This document shows, in pieces, positions 29,425-39,511 of a DNA stretch of 64,000 nucleotides. Within the stretch, counting starts at the first letter, position 1. Each line of letters starts with the position of its first letter. The stretch is from Flavobacterium foetidum (GTDB taxonomy: Bacteria; Bacteroidota; Bacteroidia; Flavobacteriales; Flavobacteriaceae): the NCBI RefSeq assembly GCF_004634245.1, contig NZ_SJTF01000006.1, positions 124,001 to 188,000 on the forward strand. The letters run 5' to 3'. The notes below the pieces were generated by a model. It was not told where the DNA came from. It searched no databases and was given only the letters and a program-made list of their open reading frames with translations. The translations under genes were made by a program, and so were the position numbers.

Positions 29425-30258
29425 ATGAAAACGAAATCTATTTTAATTATTGCATTCATCCTTCTCATTTCACAAGCTGTTTTTTCTCAAACTGCCTTTA
29501 AGGTAGATGTTAAAGGAAAAGGAGCTCCTGTCCTGTTATTCCCTGGTTTTGGCTGTACGGGAGAAGTGTGGAACGAAACGGTGGCCGAACTTTCTAAAAA
29601 TCATGAATGCCACATTTTTACTTTTGCTGGATTTGGAAATGTTCCTCCAATTGAAAGTCCTTGGTTGTCTACTATAAAAAATCAGGTCATTTCTTATGTA
29701 AAAACTAAAAAGCTGAAAAACGCGACCTTAATCGGTCATAGTCTCGGAGGAACTTTAAGTTTGTGGCTGGCGTCTGAAGAAACTGATTTATTCAAAAAAA
29801 TAATTTTAGTTGATGCCTTGCCGGCAAGTGCAGCTTTAATGATTCCAAACTACAAAGGAGAAACGATTCCGTATGATAATCCGCAGAGCAAAATGATGCT
29901 GGCTATGGACCAAAAGTCTTTTAATGCAATGAATTCACAATCGACTTCATTTATGTGCCTGAACAAAGAAAAACAACAATCAATCAATGAATGGATGAGC
30001 ATTGCCGACAGAAAAACGTATGTTTACGGTTACATCGATATGCTTAACTTAGACCTGAGAAAAGAAATCGCCAAAATTAAGATTCCAGTCGTAATTTTAG
30101 CCGCAACAAATCCAGATTTAAATACGGTGCAGAACACCTATAAAGCTCAGTACGAAAATCTGCCATCTGTAAAAATCCATTACGCGGCAAAATCAGCACA
30201 TTTTGTAATGTACGATCAGCCAGAGTGGTTTATGGAAAAAGTTACATCAGAATTATAA
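29425..30258 (+). CDS. Alpha/beta hydrolase, exported
   Basis: 277 residues with a signal peptide (KTKSILIIAFILLISQAVFSQ). The fold shows the oxyanion segment LLFPGFGCTGEVW, nucleophile elbow GHSLGGTLS (Ser about 108) and a late SAHFVMYDQPEW carrying the catalytic His; the acid is probably the Asp in ATNPDLN. It could be an esterase or lipase-like enzyme in the periplasm. The next gene (ECF sigma) begins 4 bp after its stop, so the hydrolase is in one transcription unit with a sigma factor and a membrane protein, an unusual leading gene for such a unit. Confidence 0.85.
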   Translation: MKTKSILIIAFILLISQAVFSQTAFKVDVKGKGAPVLLFPGFGCTGEVWNETVAELSKNHECHIFTFAGFGNVPPIESPWLSTIKNQVISYVKTKKLKNATLIGHSLGGTLSLWLASEETDLFKKIILVDALPASAALMIPNYKGETIPYDNPQSKMMLAMDQKSFNAMNSQSTSFMCLNKEKQQSINEWMSIADRKTYVYGYIDMLNLDLRKEIAKIKIPVVILAATNPDLNTVQNTYKAQYENLPSVKIHYAAKSAHFVMYDQPEWFMEKVTSEL

Positions 30259-30262
30259 TAAA

Positions 30263-30757
30263 GTGGCCAGCAAAGAACAATTTAACGAGATATACAACAA
30301 ACATTACGATAAAGTATTTCGTTTGTGCAAAGGTTATTTTTGTGGAGATTCTGAATTGGCTTCTGATGCAGCTCAGGAAATCTTTATCAAAGTCTGGGAG
30401 AAATTAGACACTTTTCGAAATGACTCGAGCATCAGCACCTGGATCTACAGGATTGCCGTAAACACTTGCCTTCTTTATTTAAGAAAATCATCTTCCAAAA
30501 AGGAAATCAGGACAGATGTCTTGCCCCAGGCTGTTTCCGAAAACTATTCGAGCGAAAAAGACGAGCGGCTTCAACAGATGTATCAATGCATACAAAAGCT
30601 TGAAGAAACAAACAAAATGATAATCTTAATGACTTTAGACGGCGTAGAATATCAGGAAATATCAGAAGTAATCGGGATAACCGAAGAAACCCTTCGTGTC
30701 AGAATCCACCGAATCAAAAAAAGTTTAACTCAATGCGTACAAAATGAAAACATTTGA
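30263..30757 (+). CDS. RNA polymerase sigma factor, sigma-70/ECF type
   Basis: 164 residues from a GTG start at 30263, chosen because it begins right after the hydrolase stop and gives a full region 2. Sigma2 (about 8-75) has YNKHYDKVFRLCKGYFCGDSELASDAAQEIFIKVWEKLDTFRNDSSISTWIYRIAVNTCL. Sigma4 (about 105-155) has LEETNKMIILMTLDGVEYQEISEVIGITEETLRVRIHRIKKSL. Length fits an ECF sigma of 160-200 residues. The following gene overlaps it by 14 bp and encodes a membrane protein that may be its antagonist (inferred). Confidence 0.92.
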   Translation: MASKEQFNEIYNKHYDKVFRLCKGYFCGDSELASDAAQEIFIKVWEKLDTFRNDSSISTWIYRIAVNTCLLYLRKSSSKKEIRTDVLPQAVSENYSSEKDERLQQMYQCIQKLEETNKMIILMTLDGVEYQEISEVIGITEETLRVRIHRIKKSLTQCVQNENI

Positions 30758-31313
30758 CGAATTACAAAATATCTGGAATCAGCAGAAAGAATCTGATACA
30801 AAACCAACAGCCGCTGCAATCATCAAAAAAGCAGAGGAACATACCAAAAAAATTAAACGTAGCCATTTTTGGACCAAAGCGATTTTAGGTTTAACCTCAA
30901 TAATATTAATCTCTTATTACATTTGGGTAGGCGCGTATAAACAAACATTATTTAGTTTTGGATTATGCGTTATGATCATAATGCTTCTTGTTCGCATCGC
31001 CCTTGAATGGATCAGCGCAAAAAAATTAGAGAACCTAAATACCGATGTTAATTTGATGGAATACAGCAAACTGGCACATCGATTTTACGAATGGAGAAAA
31101 AAAATACATTACATCCTCACTCCCATCATTTATGCGACTTATACCGCTGGTTTTACCTTGCTTTTACCTGTTTTTAAAGCCAATTTCTCAAGAGGATTTT
31201 ATCTTTACATTCTATTAAGCGGTTATATTTTTTTATTGGTTTTCGGATTTTTTATGATAAGAATAATCAAAAAAGAAATTAAGCTTTTGAATTTCTTGAA
31301 AAACATTTCTTAA
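30744..31313 (+). CDS. Four-helix membrane protein, possible anti-sigma factor
   Basis: 189 residues. A soluble N-terminus of about 50 residues (KTFDELQNIWNQQKESDTKP, Lys-rich helix) precedes four membrane segments (about 46-62, 68-86, 122-140, 147-168). It overlaps the sigma gene by 14 bp, the coupling usually seen for sigma/anti-sigma pairs. I see no zinc-binding ASD motif, so assignment as an anti-sigma factor rests on position and topology only. Confidence 0.7.
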   Translation: MKTFDELQNIWNQQKESDTKPTAAAIIKKAEEHTKKIKRSHFWTKAILGLTSIILISYYIWVGAYKQTLFSFGLCVMIIMLLVRIALEWISAKKLENLNTDVNLMEYSKLAHRFYEWRKKIHYILTPIIYATYTAGFTLLLPVFKANFSRGFYLYILLSGYIFLLVFGFFMIRIIKKEIKLLNFLKNIS

Positions 31314-31330
31314 ACCGATTTACTGTTTGA

Positions 31331-31514
31331 AACCCGTTGGGTGAAATAGAATAAAATAGCTTCATTCAAGAATTAAAATCTAATTTGATCTGCTAAAATC
31401 TGTGTGAAATCCTTTTGCTTATAAATTTTTCACGCAGATTCAAACAGATTAAGACAGCTTTATATCTAAGCTGATTTAATAGAATTGAAAAAAAATAATT
31501 TCACCTAACGGGTT
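31331..31514. repeat. MITE-like element, copy 1
   Basis: 184 bp with 17-bp terminal inverted repeats (AACCCGTTGGGTGAAAT at the left, its complement with one mismatch at the right end). An inner pair (AATCTGTGTGAAA / TTTCACGCAGATT) makes a second hairpin. There is no ORF. A diverged second copy is at 50055-50230. Confidence 0.7.
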
Positions 31515-31851
31515 AACCACAAAATTAAACTATTCGCATCTAAAACTACAGCCATTTACTGATTGGCTTGCGGTCTTACTTGTACCTTCTTGATACTAGT
31601 AAAATTTATGGCGAGACTATCTAGGCAAAACAGAACAAAATCTTAAAAGAATATTCTTTCAAAAATCAAAAACTTCACTTTTGCTTAAAATTTATTATTC
31701 AAATAAAACGTCCTTTTTCGCATTCTTTTCGATTCAAACAAACATTTATTAATCAAACAAATACGTGTTTCTTAATTAATTTTATTTGGTAAAACTCATC
31801 AATAAAAATGCTCCTTGATAAGAAATTCCAGAAAACTTTTTCCTGAATTCT

Positions 31852-31882
31852 TTTGCACATTCCAAAAATAATTGCACTTTTG
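31852..31882 (+). promoter_or_regulatory. Promoter of tRNA-Glu
   Basis: TTTG at 31852-31855, then 19 nt, then CACTTTTG at 31875-31882 (near-consensus -7 box), 20 bp before the tRNA. Confidence 0.6.
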
Positions 31883-31901
31883 CACCCGCAATAGCAAAGC
31901 A

Positions 31902-31974
31902 GGTCCGTTCGTCTATCGGTTAGGACGCCAGGTTTTCATCCTGGTAAGGGGGGTTCGATTCCCCCACGGACTAC
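31902..31974 (+). tRNA. tRNA-Glu (UUC)
   Basis: A complete cloverleaf: acceptor GGTCCGT / ACGGACT (first pair G-U), anticodon stem CCAGG / CCTGG with loop TTTTCAT giving anticodon TTC, and T-arm GGGTTCGATTCCC. CCA is not encoded. Confidence 0.93.
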
Positions 31975-31980
31975 AAACAC

Positions 31981-32009
31981 AAAGCTTCAGAGAAATCTGG
32001 AGCTTTTTT
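31981..32009 (+). terminator. Terminator after tRNA-Glu
   Basis: The stem AAGCTTCAGA / TCTGGAGCTT with a GAAA-type loop is followed by a T-run. It belongs to a terminator family seen four times in the window (also 40447, 44455, 49617). Confidence 0.88.
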
Positions 32010-32125
32010 AATTTGTGCTTATTTCATCTTTTTACTTCAATGCAAGGCTACAGCTAAATCATTATTTATAGTGATGTTTGAAATTTCTTCACAATCTATT
32101 TTTGCTTCAAAACATATAGACTGTA

Positions 32126-35100
32126 ATGGGAAATTTAAAAATTACGCTACCAAAAAAATGGTTTCACATCATTTTTATATTGCTATCGGGCTTAAGCAGT
32201 TTGCACAGCCAGCAAAGAAGCCCCGAAAAAAAAACAACCGATACCTCTGTAATTGCGTCTGTTCCTTCAGACAATTCGCTTAATGCTGTTTCGAATACTT
32301 CTGCAAAAACGGCTAAAAAAGCTGCAGATACAGAACCGCCCACTATCATTTGTCCTCCTGACCAAAAAGTTCCCTGTGGCGGCAAAATTGACAATTATTT
32401 TCACTTACTGACGGTTAGGGACAATAGCGGAGGAGAAATTATAATCACACAGACTCCCGGCAGAAATTCTGATTTCTACGACGGAATGAAAGTGGTTTTT
32501 ACGGCTACTGATCCATCGGGAAATAAAAGTGAATGCGAAATCACGATTAGGTCTACGGTTCCTGATGTGCAGCCTCCGACGTTTACCTGCCCGACAAATG
32601 CACGTTTAAGCTGCGGTTCAAAACTGCCATACTATCCTACTTTGAGCATGCTCAATATGAGCGATAACTGCACCGAAGATGCCTATATCACCCATACCAT
32701 GACACCTCCAGCAGGAACATTGTTTTATGATGGCATTCCGGTGCATATTGAATATATGGATATGGCCGGAAACAAATCTTCCTGCGATTTTGTCGTAAGA
32801 TTAGACAAACCTGATACTACGAAACCAGAAATACGTTGTAATTCTTTTCCGGATAGAGTGCCCTGTGGCGCTGCCCTTCCCGATTATAGAGCTACTGTTA
32901 CTGCTTCTGACAATTGTGGAGGGCTGGTTACAATTTCACAATCGCCTCCACCCGGAAGTGCATTTGTCGATAATATGCTCGTAACCATGACTGCTACAGA
33001 TCCATCTGGAAACACCAATAGTTGCAGTTTTAATGTGAGGCAGGCATTTGATAATGTTCCTCCTGTTTTAAATTGTCTCCCAAATCAGACTTTGGCTTGC
33101 GGTTCTACACTTCCAGATTATACTAAACTTGCTTCGGCATCAGATGATTGTGGAGGAGCTGTTACCATCACCCAAAATCCTTTACCGGGAACCTCTTTTA
33201 GAAGCGGCATGAGCATCCAGCTGACTGCCACCGATAAAGATTACAACCGAACGACCTGCACTTTTGTTGTAAATGCCTTAAATGATGTAACACCTCCTGT
33301 AATAACATCCTGCCCTGGAAATCAAACTCAAAATTGCAGTTCGTTAAAAGATTTCACTTATTTGGTTAGAGCTACAGACAACTGTGATAGCACTGTAAAA
33401 ATAATACAAAGTCCGGCCGCAGGAACGCAATTTACACCTGGAATGACGGTTGTATTTGCAGCATCAGATCCTTCAGGCAACACCTCTACCTGCAGCATAA
33501 TTGTAAATTCGACTTGTCCTGCCAATCAAAATCAGGAATGTGGTCTTTTAAAAGATTACACCTCCCTTTTATACAACACAGGATGCGATTTGAATCCGAA
33601 AGTAACACAAAGTCCTGCACCCGGAACGCCATTTACACCTGGAATGACAGTGGTACTTACTTCTACCGATTCATCAGGCAACAGCATTTCGTGCAGTGTG
33701 GTAATCGATGGAAGACGTGATGTGAGGGCGCCAACATACACCTGTATCGGAGATCAAATTTTATCTTGCGGCAATCTTCTTCCCGATTACGGGCCTTTGT
33801 TTAATGCAAAAGATGATTGTGATCCCTCGCCAGAAATTCAGCAGGTACCTGCTCCCGGAAGCCCTTTTGTGCCCGGAATGGAAGTATGGATTTCGGCAAG
33901 AGATGCTTCAGGAAACAGCACTCCGGCCTGTTATTTTAAGGTAAATTACGGAAGTGACACTGTCCCTCCTGTCATCGAATGCTCTTCTACTGTTACCATA
34001 CCATGCGAAAGCAAGTATTTGCCTGATTTCAGTTCTATCTTAAAGATAAAAGACAATTGTGACCCAAGGCCAAAAATAACGCAGACACCAAACGCATTTA
34101 CTGCTTTGACAGCGGGTATGCCAGTAACAGTTACTGCAACAGATGCTTCTGGAAACAGTTCGACATGCAATTTTAATATAACATTCGCGCCTGATACCGT
34201 AGCACCTGAATTTTACTTATCAAATCCTACCTACCAACATACATTGGATTGTGGTGCCACGCTACCGTTTTATGGCCCTGCTGCAATTGCCGTAGACAAA
34301 TGCAGCTCAGATATAAAAATCACACAAACTCCCGAACCCGGAACTATTGTGAAGGCAGGAACTGTAAATGTCACTTTAACTGCTATAGATGACAGCGGAA
34401 ACAAATCATCACTTACTATTCCAGTAAAGGTAAATCCAGACACAACAAGTCCTTATTTTAGTTATATGAACTCCCAATATTTATCATGTGGCGATATGTT
34501 GCCTGATTATTCTAAAGTAGTAATTATAACCGAATCATGCGATCCTAATCCATCTATTGTACAGACTCCCGCACCTGGTTCTCCATTTGTACCAGAGATG
34601 GCTGTGACCCTTACGATAAAAGATGCTTCTGGAAACACTTACTCACAGTCTTTTACAGTATATCGAAATCCTGATACGGTGAAGCCAGTCATTTCCTGTA
34701 TCGGAAACCAGAACCTCAGCCCTGGCAGTGTTTTACCCAATTACGTTTCGATGGTTACTGTAACAGACAACTGCGACCCTGCACCCGTAATAACACAAAC
34801 TCCTGTGGCGGGAACCGCGGCAGCCGATGGTGAAACGGTTACCATTACGGCAAGAGACCAATCTGGCAATTCATCGACTTGTTCATTCAAAATAATCTTA
34901 TCAGGAACTACCTTACCGCCAGTACTATCTTGTCCAACAAATGAGGAATTATTTGCAGGCTCTAGACTGCCAAACTATGTATCGTTTCTGACTGATGTAA
35001 CAGATGATTATACCGACGATCTTGATTTAATTTTTACTCAAGACCCTCCGCACGGAACTCTTTTTACTGCAGATACAAAGGTTACCATTACAGCAACAGA

Positions 35101-38100
35101 TAATTCAGGAGCATCAAGCTCATGTTCGTTTACTGTAAAACTGAAAAAAGATTCCCAATCGGTAAATTGTAATGCCACGCAAATTGCGGTCGCTAATTTT
35201 AACGGGGCACAAGGTTTTAAAATTTATGGCGAACAGCTTACAAGAGAAGCTGGTTTTAGTGTCAACAATGCTGGAGATATAAACGGTGACGGGATTTCAG
35301 ATTTTATAATCGGAGCACTTGGTGGCTACAGCACCATGTACGGAAATGCTAAAAAATACAGAGCGATTGCTGGTGCTGCGTATGTTGTATTTGGAAAATC
35401 GTCAGGATTTCCTCCACATATCGATTTAGGATTACTGGATGGAACCAACGGCTTTGCAGTAAGAGATGACAAATCAGACACTAGGCACTCGCCTTTTGGA
35501 TACAATGTCAGCACGGCTGGCGATATCAATGGAGACGGTATAGATGATTTTATGATAAGCGATCATCAACGGGATTCTCCTGACAACACTTATGCTGGTT
35601 ATGTCTTTGTAATTTTTGGAAAGAAATCAGGTTTTAGCCCAAATCTTAATATTTCTAGTTTAAATGGAACAAATGGTTTTGCTATTTCCGGAAAATCAAG
35701 AAATACAGGATTAGGAGGAGGCATTTCGTCTTTGAAAGACATAAATGGAGACGGAATAGATGATATTGCCATTATGCGATCTAGGCCAGATGTAGAAAAT
35801 GGAGAATGTTATGTAGTTTATGGAAAACGTAACGGTTTTGCCCCTCTACTAAAAATAGGCGATTTAAATGGAACTAATGGATTCACTATTTCCGGCAGTA
35901 CAGGCATTGGAAAATTAGGAGGAAAAGTATTCGGACTCGGAGATGTAAACGGAGACGGTATTGCCGATTTTGCCCTTAACAGTTATAATAGTTCTGAACA
36001 AAAATACAAGTATGTAATTTTTGGCCGTTCTTCTAATTTTCCCGCAAATTTGAGCATCAATATGCTAAATGGAACCAACGGGTTTTTATTAGAAGATTCT
36101 GTTACTACTCTAAATACTTACACTCCAATAAGAAATGCGGGAGACATTAATGGCGACGGATTTCAAGATATTGCAATTAGCAATGAATACGTTCTATTCG
36201 GACGATCGTCATTTACTTCTACAGTCGATTTAAACAATCTTGACGGAAAAAATGGTTTTAAAATCAGCTATATGAGTGACGGAAAATTTACAAATGTAGG
36301 AGATTTTAATGGCGATGGAATTGATGATTTTGCTTTTCTCAGTTCATTTAATACGATACTGGTATTTACTGGAAAAAAAGAATGGCCAGCAACGCTTGGT
36401 TCTGAAAAAGCATTGGAAGTTGCCGTAGGCTATGGTGGGAAAACCGATATTGCTTATGCCGGAGATGTTAACAATGACGGATTAGCCGATATCATTATGG
36501 GAAGAGGATTTGATTCATCGCACTCGAATTTCAAAGTAAATACAAATCCGGGTGAAGCTTACATAGTTTTCGGAAGAAACGCAAGCGATAAAGAAAAACC
36601 AGTATTTAAGGACTGCCCTTCAAATGCAGTTCTCGCCTCTGGAAGCCCAATACCAGATTATACAAAAACAGTTTCAGTAACTGACAATTGTGACGCCAAT
36701 CCTGTTATTACGCAAATTCCCGAGCCAGGAACAATCTTTTCTGGCACCGAACAGCAGGTAAAAATCACTGCTGTAGACGCAAGCGGAAACACGCAAACTT
36801 GCGAATTCAAAATAGTATCCAATGCAGATACCGAAGCGCCAAAAATCACTTGTCTGAGCGACCAAAATCTGGATTGCTCCACCAAGACAATTCCGGATTA
36901 CACCAAACTGGTGACCGTAACAGACAACAAGGATCTGAATCCGACAATTACGCAGCATCCTGTTGCGGGAAGTGCTTTTGTTGACGGAATGACCGTTACG
37001 ATCACCGCCAAAGACGCATCAGGCAACAGCGCCGAATGCAGTTTTAAAATCAACGCTTCCGCGGATGCTGCAAAACCGGTAATCACCTGCATCGGAAATC
37101 AGACTCTATCTTCTGGAGCCGTTTTGCCCGATTATACAAAACTGGTGACTGTTTCCGACAACTGCGACGCATCGCCGATTATAACGCAGCATCCTGCTCC
37201 GGGAACTGCCTTTACGGACGGAATGACCGTTACGATCACGGCAAAAGACGCATCGGGAAATACCGAAAGCTGTTCGTTCAAAATAAATCAGAACATTGTT
37301 CCCGATACCGAAGCGCCAAAAATCACTTGCCTGAACGACCAAAATCTGGATTGCTCCACCAAGACGATTCCGGATTACACCAAACTGGTGACCGTAACAG
37401 ACAACAAGGATCTGAATCCGACAATTACGCAGCATCCTGTTGCGGGAAGTGCTTTTGTTGACGGAATGACCGTTACGATCACCGCCAAAGACGCATCAGG
37501 CAACAGCGCCGAATGCAGTTTTAAAATCAACGCTTCCGCGGATGCTGCAAAACCGGTAATCACCTGCATCGGAAATCAGACTCTATCTTCTGGAGCCGTT
37601 TTGCCCGATTATACAAAACTGGTGACTGTTTCCGACAACTGCGACGCATCGCCGATTATAACGCAGCATCCTGCTCCGGGAACTGCCTTTACGGACGGAA
37701 TGACCGTTACGATCACGGCAAAAGACGCATCTGGAAATACCGAAAGCTGTTCGTTCAAAATAAATCAGAACATCGTTCCCGATACCGAAGCCCCGAAAAT
37801 CACCTGCCTGAACGACCAAAATCTGGATTGCTCCACCAAGACAATTCCGGATTACACCAAACTGGTGACCGTAACAGACAACAAGGATCTGAATCCGACA
37901 ATTACGCAGCATCCTGTTGCGGGAAGTGCTTTTGTTGACGGAATGACCGTTACGATCACCGCCAAAGACGCATCAGGCAACAGCGCCGAATGCAGTTTTA
38001 AAATCAACGCTTCCGCGGATGCTGCAAAACCGGTAATCACCTGCATCGGAAATCAGACCTTATCGTCTGGAGCCGTTTTGCCCGATTATACAAAACTGGT

Positions 38101-39508
38101 GACTGTTTCCGACAACTGCGATGCATCGCCAATCGTAACGCAAAATCCTGCTGCGGGAACTGCCTTTACGAATGGAATGACCGTTGCGATCACAGTAAAA
38201 GACGCATCGGGAAATACCGAAAGCTGTTCGTTCAAAATAAATCAGAACATCGTTCCCGATGCCGAAGCGCCAAAAATCACTTGCCTGAGCGACCAAAATC
38301 TGGATTGCTCCACCAAGACGATTCCGGATTACACCAGACTGGTGACCGTAACAGACAACAAGGATCTGAATCCGACAATTATGCAGCATCCTGCAGCAGG
38401 AAGTGCTTTTGTTGACGGAATGACTGTAACCATTACCGCCAAAGACGCATCAGGCAACAGCGCCGAATGCAGTTTTAAAATCAACGCTTCCACGGATGCT
38501 GCAAAACCGGTAATCACCTGCATCGGAAATCAGACTCTATCTTCTGGAGCCGTTTTGCCCGATTACACAAAACTGGTGACTGTTTCCGACAACTGCGATG
38601 CATCGCCATCCGTAACGCAAAATCCAGCTCCAGGAACTGCCTTTACGGACGGAATGACCGTTGCTATCACGGCAAAAGACGCATCGGGAAATACCGAAAG
38701 CTGTTCATTCAAAATAAATCAGAACATCGTTCCCGATGCCGAAGCGCCAAAAATCACTTGCCTGAGCGACCAAAATCTGGATTGCTCCACCAAGACGATT
38801 CCGGATTACACCAAACTGGTGACCGTAACAGACAACAAGGATCTGAATCCGACAATTACGCAGCATCCTGTTGCGGGAAGTGCTTTTGTTGACGGAATGA
38901 CTGTAGAAATCAAAGCGTCGGACAAAAGCAACAATACCGCATCGTGCCGTTTTTTAGTGAATGCTGAAATAGTTCTTGTCGACGCTGGAGATGATTTGCA
39001 AATCGAAAAAGGCCAATCTGTAGATTTATTGGGAATTGCAACGAGCAGCGGAACTTTTGAATGGAAACCTTCAATCTATATGAATAACAATCTGGTATTT
39101 AACCCAACCGTTACGCCTCTGGAAACCACTACTTATACCGTTCGTTTTAAAAACAAAAATGGTTGCGAGGCAGAAGATTCTGTTACGATAAACGTAGTTC
39201 CGACAGACGATGAGGATAAAACGAAATATGGTTTTTCTCCTAACAACGATGGCATTAATGACTTTTGGAATATTGACGGAATAGAAAAGCATCCTGAAAA
39301 CGTAGTTTCTATTTACAACAGCTGGGGAGATTTGGTTTTTCAGACAAAAGGCTACAACAATACTACAAATGTTTTTACTGGTATAGCCAACAGAAAACGA
39401 AACCTTGGTGCCGATGAATTGCCAGAAGGAACTTATTTCTTCGAAATCAATGTCGACAAACCTCATCATTTCAAGAAACTAAAAGGATACGTAGTTTTAA
39501 AACGTTAA
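32126..39508 (+). CDS. Giant HYR/FG-GAP surface protein with T9SS type B C-terminal domain
   Basis: 2460 residues with signal peptide 1-28. Layout: about 12 HYR-type Ig modules (about 70-1010; each CPxNQxLxCGxxLPDYT...TQxPxxGTxFxxGMxVTxTATDxSGNxxxCSF), an FG-GAP region (about 1019-1480) with seven DxNGDGxxD calcium loops, matching a seven-bladed propeller, then about ten more HYR modules (1485-2285), an Ig/PKD-like domain (2287-2370), and a gliding-motility-type C-terminal domain (about 2378-2460; FSPNNDGINDFW...IYNSWGDLVF...GYVVLKR). That C-terminus marks type IX export and surface attachment. A PorP/SprF-like gene follows 3 bp downstream, as in SprB/SprF pairs. It is probably an adhesin; SprB orthology is not claimed because the length is much shorter. 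Confidence 0.92.
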   Translation: MGNLKITLPKKWFHIIFILLSGLSSLHSQQRSPEKKTTDTSVIASVPSDNSLNAVSNTSAKTAKKAADTEPPTIICPPDQKVPCGGKIDNYFHLLTVRDNSGGEIIITQTPGRNSDFYDGMKVVFTATDPSGNKSECEITIRSTVPDVQPPTFTCPTNARLSCGSKLPYYPTLSMLNMSDNCTEDAYITHTMTPPAGTLFYDGIPVHIEYMDMAGNKSSCDFVVRLDKPDTTKPEIRCNSFPDRVPCGAALPDYRATVTASDNCGGLVTISQSPPPGSAFVDNMLVTMTATDPSGNTNSCSFNVRQAFDNVPPVLNCLPNQTLACGSTLPDYTKLASASDDCGGAVTITQNPLPGTSFRSGMSIQLTATDKDYNRTTCTFVVNALNDVTPPVITSCPGNQTQNCSSLKDFTYLVRATDNCDSTVKIIQSPAAGTQFTPGMTVVFAASDPSGNTSTCSIIVNSTCPANQNQECGLLKDYTSLLYNTGCDLNPKVTQSPAPGTPFTPGMTVVLTSTDSSGNSISCSVVIDGRRDVRAPTYTCIGDQILSCGNLLPDYGPLFNAKDDCDPSPEIQQVPAPGSPFVPGMEVWISARDASGNSTPACYFKVNYGSDTVPPVIECSSTVTIPCESKYLPDFSSILKIKDNCDPRPKITQTPNAFTALTAGMPVTVTATDASGNSSTCNFNITFAPDTVAPEFYLSNPTYQHTLDCGATLPFYGPAAIAVDKCSSDIKITQTPEPGTIVKAGTVNVTLTAIDDSGNKSSLTIPVKVNPDTTSPYFSYMNSQYLSCGDMLPDYSKVVIITESCDPNPSIVQTPAPGSPFVPEMAVTLTIKDASGNTYSQSFTVYRNPDTVKPVISCIGNQNLSPGSVLPNYVSMVTVTDNCDPAPVITQTPVAGTAAADGETVTITARDQSGNSSTCSFKIILSGTTLPPVLSCPTNEELFAGSRLPNYVSFLTDVTDDYTDDLDLIFTQDPPHGTLFTADTKVTITATDNSGASSSCSFTVKLKKDSQSVNCNATQIAVANFNGAQGFKIYGEQLTREAGFSVNNAGDINGDGISDFIIGALGGYSTMYGNAKKYRAIAGAAYVVFGKSSGFPPHIDLGLLDGTNGFAVRDDKSDTRHSPFGYNVSTAGDINGDGIDDFMISDHQRDSPDNTYAGYVFVIFGKKSGFSPNLNISSLNGTNGFAISGKSRNTGLGGGISSLKDINGDGIDDIAIMRSRPDVENGECYVVYGKRNGFAPLLKIGDLNGTNGFTISGSTGIGKLGGKVFGLGDVNGDGIADFALNSYNSSEQKYKYVIFGRSSNFPANLSINMLNGTNGFLLEDSVTTLNTYTPIRNAGDINGDGFQDIAISNEYVLFGRSSFTSTVDLNNLDGKNGFKISYMSDGKFTNVGDFNGDGIDDFAFLSSFNTILVFTGKKEWPATLGSEKALEVAVGYGGKTDIAYAGDVNNDGLADIIMGRGFDSSHSNFKVNTNPGEAYIVFGRNASDKEKPVFKDCPSNAVLASGSPIPDYTKTVSVTDNCDANPVITQIPEPGTIFSGTEQQVKITAVDASGNTQTCEFKIVSNADTEAPKITCLSDQNLDCSTKTIPDYTKLVTVTDNKDLNPTITQHPVAGSAFVDGMTVTITAKDASGNSAECSFKINASADAAKPVITCIGNQTLSSGAVLPDYTKLVTVSDNCDASPIITQHPAPGTAFTDGMTVTITAKDASGNTESCSFKINQNIVPDTEAPKITCLNDQNLDCSTKTIPDYTKLVTVTDNKDLNPTITQHPVAGSAFVDGMTVTITAKDASGNSAECSFKINASADAAKPVITCIGNQTLSSGAVLPDYTKLVTVSDNCDASPIITQHPAPGTAFTDGMTVTITAKDASGNTESCSFKINQNIVPDTEAPKITCLNDQNLDCSTKTIPDYTKLVTVTDNKDLNPTITQHPVAGSAFVDGMTVTITAKDASGNSAECSFKINASADAAKPVITCIGNQTLSSGAVLPDYTKLVTVSDNCDASPIVTQNPAAGTAFTNGMTVAITVKDASGNTESCSFKINQNIVPDAEAPKITCLSDQNLDCSTKTIPDYTRLVTVTDNKDLNPTIMQHPAAGSAFVDGMTVTITAKDASGNSAECSFKINASTDAAKPVITCIGNQTLSSGAVLPDYTKLVTVSDNCDASPSVTQNPAPGTAFTDGMTVAITAKDASGNTESCSFKINQNIVPDAEAPKITCLSDQNLDCSTKTIPDYTKLVTVTDNKDLNPTITQHPVAGSAFVDGMTVEIKASDKSNNTASCRFLVNAEIVLVDAGDDLQIEKGQSVDLLGIATSSGTFEWKPSIYMNNNLVFNPTVTPLETTTYTVRFKNKNGCEAEDSVTINVVPTDDEDKTKYGFSPNNDGINDFWNIDGIEKHPENVVSIYNSWGDLVFQTKGYNNTTNVFTGIANRKRNLGADELPEGTYFFEINVDKPHHFKKLKGYVVLKR
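36827..38905 (+). repeat. 477-bp tandem repeat array inside the HYR protein
   Basis: Four complete units start at 36827, 37304, 37781 and 38258, and a partial fifth at 38735 runs to about 38905. Each unit is 159 codons, equal to two HYR modules. The first three differ by only a few bases; units 4 and 5 carry more changes. The reading frame is kept throughout. Confidence 0.93.
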
Positions 39509-39511
39509 TTC

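Noticed and set aside
32071..32283. Short frame overlapping the start of the giant HYR gene
   Set aside because: Different frame from a strong signal-peptide start, and no motif. Treated as chance.
37106..38389. Repeated 109-codon reverse-strand frames within the tandem array
   Set aside because: They recur only because the DNA repeats. They are antisense shadows of the HYR protein.
36827..38905. Tandem repeats that could be read as a CRISPR-like array
   Set aside because: Units are 477 bp, coding, in frame and nearly contiguous, with no short direct repeats and unique spacers. They are protein repeats.
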